DNA from: Candidatus Cloacimonadota bacterium
GTDB lineage: Bacteria; Cloacimonadota; Cloacimonadia; Cloacimonadales; Cloacimonadaceae
Assembly: GCA_023230025.1 (NCBI GenBank)
Contig: JALNYD010000101.1
Span: 1-9,115, forward strand
Length of the DNA: 9,115 nucleotides
Direction of reading: 5' to 3'
Part shown: in pieces, positions 4,538 through 9,115 of the stretch
Numbering within the stretch: position 1 is the first letter of the stretch
Layout: each line of letters begins with the position of its first letter
Translations under genes and position numbers: made by a program
Notes under the pieces: model-generated
What the model saw: the letters and a program-made list of their open reading frames with translations, nothing else
What the model was told of the DNA's origin: nothing
Database searches by the model: none

Positions 4538-5851
4538 TTAGCTGCTGCGTCCACGTAGTTTACCCTTCTTCATGAAACCGTCATAATGACGCATCACAAG
4601 ATGGGATTCGATCTGTTGCAGAGTATCCAGCGCCACACCAACCACGATGATGAGCCCGGTTCCGCCAAAATAGAATGGCAGATCAAAACGATGGCTCATG
4701 ATCTCGGGTAACAGAGCTACAAATGCGAAGAATATAGCACCCGGCAAAGTGATTCTGGTGAGAACATTATTGATGTATTCTGCAGTCTTCTTTCCGGGTT
4801 TCTTGCCAGGAATGTGTCCGCCATACTTCACCATATTCTCTGCCATTTCAGTGGGATTGAGCACAATTGCTGTGTAGAAATAGGCAAAGAAGATGATCAG
4901 CGCTACATATAGCACTGTGTAGAGCAGAGCTCCCGGGGAAAGCCAACGCTGCAAGGTTACCCAAAAACCACCATTGGAGCCAAAGAAAGCCGCAATGGTT
5001 GCAGGGAACATCAATACGCTTTGTGCGAAGATGATGGGAATCACACCCGCGGTATTCACCCGTAGGGGAATATAGGTGCTCTGACCGCCATAAACTCTGC
5101 GGCCAACAATACGCTTGGCATATTGCACTGGGATCTTTCGGGTAGCTTCGGTCACAAATATCACCGCCGCGGTGACAGCCACCATCAAGATTACGGCAAA
5201 GATTGCCTTCCAGGCATAAGTAGGCTCTGCGCCTACCTTCTGGAACATCCGGATAAATCCCTCCGGATAACGGGCAATGATGCCAGCGAAGATAATCAAT
5301 GAAATGCCATTGCCAATTCCATGCTCAGTGATTTGCTCACCAATCCACATCACGATCATCGTCCCTGTTACCAGGGTAATAATGCCCGTCAGGTGAAAGA
5401 GCACACCCGGAGCGGGAACTACTCCACCGGAAAGATTGGTAAGCCAAATGGTAATGGTTATGGCATTGAAAGCGCCAAGGCCCACTGTTCCATAACGGGT
5501 AATCTGGTTCAGCTTTTTCTGGCCTTCCGCGCCTTCTTTACGCAGTTTTTCAAAATAGGGAATGATGCTGCCCAACAGCTGAATCACGATGGATGCAGTG
5601 ATGTAGGGCATGATTCCCAAGGCAAATACCGATGCACGTTCGAAGTTTCCACCCACGAAGAGATCCAGCAAACCGAACAGGGTGTTACCACCCTCTCTGG
5701 CACCTTCAAAGAAAGCTTGCAAGGCGCTGGCATCAACCCCCGGAATGGGTACAAAACTACCCATTCTGTACAACACCAGGAACAGTGCGGTAAAGAGGAT
5801 CTTGGTCTTCAGGTCCGGAATCCGGAACATGTTTGTTATAGTCTTAAGCAA
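4538..5851 (-). CDS. secY: Preprotein translocase subunit SecY (TTG start)
   Basis: SecY is the ten-helix channel of the Sec translocon in the inner membrane, working with SecE/SecG and SecA or the ribosome. The 437-residue product shows the first helix with KILFTALFLVLYRMGSFVPIP (17-37), MPYITASIVIQLL (81-93), ITEHGIGNGISLIIFAGI (174-191), the cytosolic loop RKIPVQYAKR (238-247) and the last-helix block YFGGTGLIIVVGVALDTLQQ (394-413). In the loop before helix 9 the usual IPGIRPG reads IPGKKPG, so the Arg equivalent to E. coli R357 is Lys351. The initiator is TTG (5849-5851). The SD GGAGGT lies 8 nt upstream inside rplO, and the ATG at codon 8 has no SD. It begins 1 bp after rplO and abuts map. 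Confidence 0.97.
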   Translation of the reverse strand: MLKTITNMFRIPDLKTKILFTALFLVLYRMGSFVPIPGVDASALQAFFEGAREGGNTLFGLLDLFVGGNFERASVFALGIMPYITASIVIQLLGSIIPYFEKLRKEGAEGQKKLNQITRYGTVGLGAFNAITITIWLTNLSGGVVPAPGVLFHLTGIITLVTGTMIVMWIGEQITEHGIGNGISLIIFAGIIARYPEGFIRMFQKVGAEPTYAWKAIFAVILMVAVTAAVIFVTEATRKIPVQYAKRIVGRRVYGGQSTYIPLRVNTAGVIPIIFAQSVLMFPATIAAFFGSNGGFWVTLQRWLSPGALLYTVLYVALIIFFAYFYTAIVLNPTEMAENMVKYGGHIPGKKPGKKTAEYINNVLTRITLPGAIFFAFVALLPEIMSHRFDLPFYFGGTGLIIVVGVALDTLQQIESHLVMRHYDGFMKKGKLRGRSS

Positions 5852-5852
5852 A

Positions 5853-6308
5853 TTAAACTACCTCCGCCTTGCCGCCGTTCTTTTCGATGAGCGCTTTAGC
5901 GTTTTTGGAGAATGCGTTCGCTTTGATATGAACAGCTTTGGTGAATTCTTCAGTAGTTCCGGCAAGCACTTTCACCGGAGCTTTAGCTTTTTGACCTTTA
6001 GAGGGGATCAAGCCCATTGCTTCGAGCTTGGCGATATCAAATTCGGTGTCTTCCAGGCCTACGAGGCGAGAAAGATTGAGGCTGCGATAGCCAACGCGGA
6101 AGATGTTTTTGAAGCCACGCTTGGGCAAGCGACGGTGCATGGGCATCTGTCCACCTTCAAAAGCAGCTGGAACATTTCCACCGGCACGGGCTTTCTTACC
6201 CTTGTGACCACGGCCAGCCTGATGGCCGGAACCCGAGCCCTGACCTTTACCCAGACGTTTCTTGTTTTTTCTACCGGCAGGTCTGCCAAGATTGGTGAGT
6301 GTCAACAT
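5853..6308 (-). CDS. rplO: 50S ribosomal protein L15
   Basis: L15 is a 23S rRNA binder that assembles late and stabilises the large subunit. The 151-residue product opens with MLTLTNLGRPAGRKNKKRLG, followed by the Gly/Lys-rich extension GQGSGSGHQAGRGHKG (22-37), the family motif FEGGQMPMHRRLPKRGF (50-66), and the C-terminal fold ending FSKNAKALIEKNGGKAEVV. Length and motifs are standard. The ATG has the SD GGGAG contained in the last rpmD codons, with a gap of only 2 bp. Its own last codons (Ala-Glu-Val) hold the SD for secY. The rpmD-rplO-secY order is the normal spc order. Confidence 0.98.
   Translation of the reverse strand: MLTLTNLGRPAGRKNKKRLGKGQGSGSGHQAGRGHKGKKARAGGNVPAAFEGGQMPMHRRLPKRGFKNIFRVGYRSLNLSRLVGLEDTEFDIAKLEAMGLIPSKGQKAKAPVKVLAGTTEEFTKAVHIKANAFSKNAKALIEKNGGKAEVV
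5860..5865 (-). promoter_or_regulatory. SD (GGAGGT) fixing the secY TTG start
   Basis: GGAGGT sits 8 nt before the TTG at 5849-5851, inside the final codons of rplO. The alternative in-frame ATG is 21 nt further downstream, too far for this SD. Confidence 0.8.
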
Positions 6309-6310
6309 TG

Positions 6311-6499
6311 CTATTCTCCCTGCACTTCTTCTACTTTAACCAGATATGATACTTTGTTGATCATACCCCGAATCACAGGATTGTCATCATGAATCCGGCT
6401 GCTGTTGAGCTTGCCCAGACCCAGGGATTTTACAACCCGTTTGTGAGCTTCAATACGATTTATGGTGCTGCGGATTAGGGTTACTTTGATCTTCTTCAT
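6311..6499 (-). CDS. rpmD: 50S ribosomal protein L30
   Basis: L30 is a small large-subunit protein bound to 23S rRNA. The 62-residue product reads MKKIKVTLIRSTINRIEAHK and then RVVKSLGLGKLNSSRIHDDN, with the family features of an I/V-K-TL-RS opening strand, the LGLGKL turn (26-31) and the final strand VSYLVKVEEV. The length is typical of bacterial L30. The ATG overlaps the rpsE stop as ATGA (4-bp overlap), and its SD AGGAGG is made from the last rpsE codons, so its translation is probably coupled to rpsE. The TAG stop is 2 bp before rplO. Confidence 0.97.
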   Translation of the reverse strand: MKKIKVTLIRSTINRIEAHKRVVKSLGLGKLNSSRIHDDNPVIRGMINKVSYLVKVEEVQGE

Positions 6500-7017
6500 T
6501 TCTCCTCCTGCCCGGTGAGCTGAGCGATGGTCTTGTTGCGCAGACGGGCTACTTCAGAGATGGTACGCATGGATTTGAGTCCGTTGATGGTTGCTTTCAC
6601 CACGTTGGTCGGGGTGTTTGAACCCAGGGACTTGCACAGGATGTTCTGGATTCCTGCGGCTTCAAAGATCGCGCGGGTGGTATTTCCGGCGATAACTCCG
6701 GTACCGGGAGAAGCTGGTTTGATCATCACACGGCTTGCGCCAAAACGGGCTACGATTTCGTGTGGAACTGTGCCTTTTACGATCGGCACATTGAACATAT
6801 TTTTGATGGCTTTTTCTTTGGCCTTGCGAATGGCATCCACAATTTCGTTGGCTTTGCCATTGCCCACACAAACTTTGCCGGCTTTGTCGCCAACAACTAC
6901 GATGGCGCTGAAGGAGAAGTTTCTTCCACCTTTCACCACTTTAGCCACGCGCTTGGTATCGATGATCTTCTCTACCAGAGTTTCTTCTTCAAGGTTTTGA
7001 TTGTGTTGATAATTCAA
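6496..7017 (-). CDS. rpsE: 30S ribosomal protein S5 (TTG start)
   Basis: S5 sits on the solvent side of the 30S subunit, where it affects decoding accuracy and mRNA entry. With the start chosen here the product has 173 residues. The dsRNA-binding-like domain (about 17-80) has KVVKGGRNFSFSAIVVVGD, and the C-terminal domain contains HEIVARFGASRVMIKPASPG (86-105), GTGVIAGNTTRAIFEAAGI and KSLGSNTPTNVVKAT. I choose TTG at 7015-7017 because AGGAGG lies 5 nt before it. A longer frame opening at another TTG (7041) would overlap rplR by 11 bp and has no SD. No in-frame ATG exists before codon 74. It follows rplR by 13 bp and overlaps rpmD by 4 bp. Confidence 0.96.
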   Translation of the reverse strand: MNYQHNQNLEEETLVEKIIDTKRVAKVVKGGRNFSFSAIVVVGDKAGKVCVGNGKANEIVDAIRKAKEKAIKNMFNVPIVKGTVPHEIVARFGASRVMIKPASPGTGVIAGNTTRAIFEAAGIQNILCKSLGSNTPTNVVKATINGLKSMRTISEVARLRNKTIAQLTGQEEK

Positions 7018-7022
7018 GCTAT

Positions 7023-7028
7023 CCTCCT
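7023..7028 (-). promoter_or_regulatory. SD (AGGAGG) fixing the rpsE TTG start
   Basis: A perfect AGGAGG lies 5 nt before the TTG at 7015-7017, between the rplR stop and rpsE. It would be inside the coding region if the longer start at 7041 were used, which argues for the shorter protein. Confidence 0.87.
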
Positions 7029-7030
7029 GT

Positions 7031-7402
7031 TTAGAACTCAAGCCCGGCTTTACGGGCGCCGTCGGCTAAAGCTTTTACGCGGCCATGATATTTGTATCCG
7101 GCGCGATCGAAAGCGATTGTTTTGATGCCAGCAGCCAGGGCTTTTTCGCCCAGTTTGACGCCAACAGCCATGCTGATCTCGGTCTTGGTCTTTGCATCAC
7201 CAGGAGCAAAATCTTTGGCTTTGGAAGACATCGAAGCCAGGGTGAGACCCTTGCTGTCATCAATAATCTGCCCATATATATGCTTCAAGGAACGAAACAC
7301 CACAAGGCGCGGACGATCGGTGGTGCCAGAAAGGCGTTTCCGAATCGCGGCACGACGACGGGTGCGCAAGTCACTTTTTATCTTTGTAATAGATTTTATC
7401 AT
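7031..7402 (-). CDS. rplR: 50S ribosomal protein L18
   Basis: L18 binds 5S rRNA together with L5 and L25 in the central protuberance. The 123-residue product has a basic N-terminal arm (KIKSDLRTRRRAAIRKRLSG, 7-26), the strand PRLVVFRSLKHIYGQIIDD (31-49), and the canonical C-terminus FDRAGYKYHGRVKALADGAR (98-117) followed by KAGLEF. The length is normal. The ATG at 7400-7402 has the SD GAGGT. An overlapping ATG-TAA precedes it (ATGTAAATG), which is not a gene. It begins 12 bp after rplF and ends 13 bp before the rpsE TTG start. Confidence 0.98.
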   Translation of the reverse strand: MIKSITKIKSDLRTRRRAAIRKRLSGTTDRPRLVVFRSLKHIYGQIIDDSKGLTLASMSSKAKDFAPGDAKTKTEISMAVGVKLGEKALAAGIKTIAFDRAGYKYHGRVKALADGARKAGLEF

Positions 7403-7414
7403 TTACATTACCTC

Positions 7415-7987
7415 TTACTTGCTTCCGGCTTTTCCGGCTTTGATGGTAACGTGTTCATCATGATAGCGAACACCCTTACCTTTATAGTTTTCCGGAGGAC
7501 GACAGCCACGCACTTCAGCGGCAAATTGACCAACCAGTTGCTTGTCAATGCCCTGAATGTTAATGATGGTGGTGAAATCACTACGGGTTCCCTTGGAACG
7601 GGGAACAGCGTTAGCATCCACTTTCAGGCCAGAGGGAATGTGCAGCAGAATGTCGTGTGAATAGCCCAGGCTGAGCTTGAGCCAGGGTCCCACCACTTCT
7701 GATGAATAACCTGTACCAAATATGTGCAGAGTCTTTTTGTAGCCTTCGCTTACACCGATTACCATATTTTGGATCAGAGCGCGGGTGAGGCCATGCACTG
7801 CACGTTGGGTCTTACTGTCATCCGCACGTTTTACTGTGAGAATGCCTTCATCCATCTCGAGGCTCATACCGGGCATGAGATCATAGCTCAATTCGCCCAG
7901 CTTGCCTTTGACGGTAACATGGTTACCATCGAGTTTGACGGAAAGATCGGAGCTAAGCTTGATAGGTGCTTTTCCTATTCGGGACAT
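7415..7987 (-). CDS. rplF: 50S ribosomal protein L6, with a short internal insertion
   Basis: L6 binds 23S rRNA near the factor-binding site and has two similar alpha/beta domains. The 190-residue product begins MSRIGKAPIKLSSDLSVKLD. It has LSLGYSHDI (105-113), GIDKQLVGQFAAEVRGCRPP (146-165) and the signature region YKGKGVRYHDE (168-178). The usual PEPYKGKG reads PENYKGKG. The family normally has about 176-180 residues. Most of the excess is a Pro/Ser/Lys/Arg-containing stretch around residues 125-137, between the strand after LGYSH and the IDKQ strand, where most L6 proteins have a short turn. ATG follows the SD AGGAGG, which overlaps the rpsH stop codon. The frame is intact. Confidence 0.97.
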   Translation of the reverse strand: MSRIGKAPIKLSSDLSVKLDGNHVTVKGKLGELSYDLMPGMSLEMDEGILTVKRADDSKTQRAVHGLTRALIQNMVIGVSEGYKKTLHIFGTGYSSEVVGPWLKLSLGYSHDILLHIPSGLKVDANAVPRSKGTRSDFTTIINIQGIDKQLVGQFAAEVRGCRPPENYKGKGVRYHDEHVTIKAGKAGSK

Positions 7988-7996
7988 TTTTTCCTC

Positions 7997-8410
7997 CTAC
8001 CAAACACGGCAGACATATTCGCCGCCCACGTGTTGATTGCGGGCGTCGCGATCCACCATCACACCACTGCTGGTGGAGATGACCGCGCAACCAGTGTTGT
8101 TATACACGCTGGGAAGCTTGTCAGCCTTGACGTAAACACGTCTTCCGGGTTTTGAAACTCTTACCAATCCTTGCATTACGGGTCGTCCATCATTGGTGTA
8201 ACGCAGGATTACCAATATACGCTTATAATTGAACTTGTGCTCCGGATCTTTGTCTAATACTTGGTAGCTATTCACAAAGTTTTCATCAGCAAGGATCTTT
8301 ACCAAAGCTTCGGTGAGCTTGTTGTGGTTAACGATCACTTGTGAGTGTCCGGCACGATATGCATTGCGGATCTTGGTCAATGCATCAGCTATCGGATCAG
8401 ATACGCTCAT
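7997..8410 (-). CDS. rpsH: 30S ribosomal protein S8
   Basis: S8 is a primary 16S rRNA binder of the central domain. In E. coli it also represses the spc operon by binding near the rplE start, a site that would lie outside this window. The 137-residue product opens MSVSDPIADALTKIRNAYRA, has HKFNYKRILVILRYTNDGRP (58-77) and SKPGRRVYVKADKLP (86-100), and ends with the signature AVISTSSGVMVDRDAR (109-124) and GGEYVCRVW. The usual signature Thr (GVMTD) is Val here (GVMVD). The ATG is preceded by AAGGAG at 7 nt. The gene lies 15 bp after rpsN and 9 bp before rplF. Confidence 0.98.
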   Translation of the reverse strand: MSVSDPIADALTKIRNAYRAGHSQVIVNHNKLTEALVKILADENFVNSYQVLDKDPEHKFNYKRILVILRYTNDGRPVMQGLVRVSKPGRRVYVKADKLPSVYNNTGCAVISTSSGVMVDRDARNQHVGGEYVCRVW

Positions 8411-8425
8411 TTATATCTCCTTGTT

Positions 8426-8611
8426 TTACCAGCTGCTTCTGGTGATTCCGGGGATTTGTCCCTCAGAGGCATACTTGCGGAAGCAAAGACGGCACATGCC
8501 GAAATGGCGCATATAGGCGCGTGGGCGTCCACATAGTTTGCAACGGTTATACTGTCTAACGGCGAACTTGGGAGTTCTTTGTTGCTTGATGATCAGTGAT
8601 TTCTTTGCCAC
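8426..8611 (-). CDS. rpsN: 30S ribosomal protein S14, type Z (zinc-binding, GTG start)
   Basis: S14 lies in the 30S head and is added late in assembly. The 61-residue product is the short zinc form: MAKKSLIIKQQRTPKFAVRQ, then YNRCKLCGRPRAYMRHFGMC and RLCFRKYASEGQIPG. C24, C27, C40 and C43 make the four-cysteine zinc site; the zinc-free type is about 100 residues and lacks it. The initiator is GTG (8609-8611), supported by the SD AAGGAG 5 nt upstream and by alignment with the usual MAKKS opening. The next in-frame Met is residue 34. It follows rplE by 9 bp and precedes rpsH by 15 bp. Confidence 0.97.
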   Translation of the reverse strand: MAKKSLIIKQQRTPKFAVRQYNRCKLCGRPRAYMRHFGMCRLCFRKYASEGQIPGITRSSW

Positions 8612-8616
8612 GATAT

Positions 8617-8622
8617 CTCCTT
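8617..8622 (-). promoter_or_regulatory. SD (AAGGAG) fixing the rpsN GTG start
   Basis: AAGGAG lies 5 nt before the GTG at 8609-8611 and shares its first bases with the TAA stop of rplE. It settles the start in the absence of any nearby ATG. Confidence 0.82.
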
Positions 8623-9115
8623 ATTCGGCTTTTTGGAAGGGCATGCCGAGTTCGCGTAGAAGCTGGCGGCATTCTTCATCGGTATGAGCCGTGGTTACGA
8701 TGGTGATGTTGAGGCCACGAATGGCATCCACTTTGTCGAATTCGATTTCGGGGAAAACGGTTTGTTCCTTCAGGCCAAAGGAGAAGTTTCCTCTGCCATC
8801 AAAGGTGTCGTTTTTGATCCCACGGAAGTCACGAATCCTGGGAATAGTAATCGCGGTTAAGCGATCAAAGAACTCATACATCACTTCATCACGAAGGGTT
8901 ACCTTACAACCAATGGGCATTCCCTGACGCAGTTTGAAGTTGGATATGGATTTGCGGGCTTTGGTGATCAGAACTTTACGCCCGGTAATCTGTTCCATGT
9001 CTTTCACGGCATTATCCAGGTTTGCCTTGTTTTGAGTAGCGCTTCCCACGCCCATACTCACCACGATTTTCACCATTTTGGGAACCTGATGAGGGTTCTT
9101 GTAGTTGAATTTCTT
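8621..9115 (-). CDS. rplE: 50S ribosomal protein L5, 5' end cut by the window edge
   Basis: L5 binds 5S rRNA in the central protuberance and bridges to S13. The open frame continues to the right edge: 13 codons (KKFNYKNPHQVPK) precede the first ATG at 9076 and match the EFNY...VPR segment of the family, so that ATG is internal, not the start. In all, 164 residues are visible and roughly 15-20 should be missing. Recognisable blocks are VVSMGVGSA, GRKVLITKARKSISNFKLRQ, GMPIGCKVTLR, PRIRDFRGIKNDTFDGRGNF and EQTVFPEIEFDKVDAIRGLN. The C-terminus ELGMPFQKAE is intact. It is the most upstream gene visible. The operon promoter and the genes that normally precede it (rplX, rplN, rpsQ and others) lie beyond the window. 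Confidence 0.97.
   Translation of the reverse strand, partial: KKFNYKNPHQVPKMVKIVVSMGVGSATQNKANLDNAVKDMEQITGRKVLITKARKSISNFKLRQGMPIGCKVTLRDEVMYEFFDRLTAITIPRIRDFRGIKNDTFDGRGNFSFGLKEQTVFPEIEFDKVDAIRGLNITIVTTAHTDEECRQLLRELGMPFQKAE

Noticed and set aside
7085..7660. Plus-strand frame of 191 codons opposite rplR and rplF
   Set aside because: It spans two conserved minus-strand genes and their junction, with no initiation signals of its own.
9074..9076. ATG at 9076 as the true rplE start
   Set aside because: The frame stays open upstream to the window edge and encodes the conserved FNY...VPK segment of L5, so this Met is internal.

Overview
This window is a bacterial core ribosomal-protein cluster: the 3' two-thirds of the spc operon joined directly to the alpha operon. 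Seventeen genes lie on the minus strand and are transcribed right to left. In that order they are rplE (5' end outside the window), rpsN, rpsH, rplF, rplR, rpsE, rpmD, rplO, secY, map, infA, rpmJ, rpsM, rpsK, rpsD, rpoA and rplQ. Gaps run from overlaps of 17 and 4 bp to 42 bp, and I see no internal promoter or terminator. The array therefore reads as one transcript that enters from the right and ends at a strong hairpin plus T-run at 365-400, just after rplQ. rpmJ (38 codons) is included although it is very short.

Left of the terminator is a roughly 265-bp non-coding stretch holding a hairpin and weak promoter-like elements. It is followed by the first 33 codons of a VOC/PhnB-like gene, also on the minus strand, which runs off the left edge.

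How the genes work together: ribosomal proteins of both subunits, initiation factor IF-1, the RNA polymerase alpha subunit, the SecY translocon channel and methionine aminopeptidase are made together. This ties ribosome assembly, transcription capacity, membrane protein export and N-terminal Met removal to growth rate. Many Shine-Dalgarno (SD) sequences sit inside or across the stop codon of the preceding gene, so tight translational coupling is likely.

Organism: a bacterium of moderate GC with strong, conventional SD sequences (AGGAGG type). The gene order secY-map-infA-rpmJ-rpsM-rpsK-rpsD-rpoA-rplQ without adk, and the SecY loop IPGKKPG, recall lineages around the FCB group. The strong SDs argue against Bacteroidetes proper. 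A Cloacimonadota-like bacterium is my best guess, as inference only.

Nothing here is a new biological system. The points worth a second look are three TTG starts plus one GTG start among essential genes, a long low-complexity C-terminal tail on RpoA that carries the rplQ ribosome binding site and overlaps its start, a small insertion in L6, a zinc-free form of S4 beside zinc-binding S14 and L36, and an unexplained hairpin in the left intergenic region.
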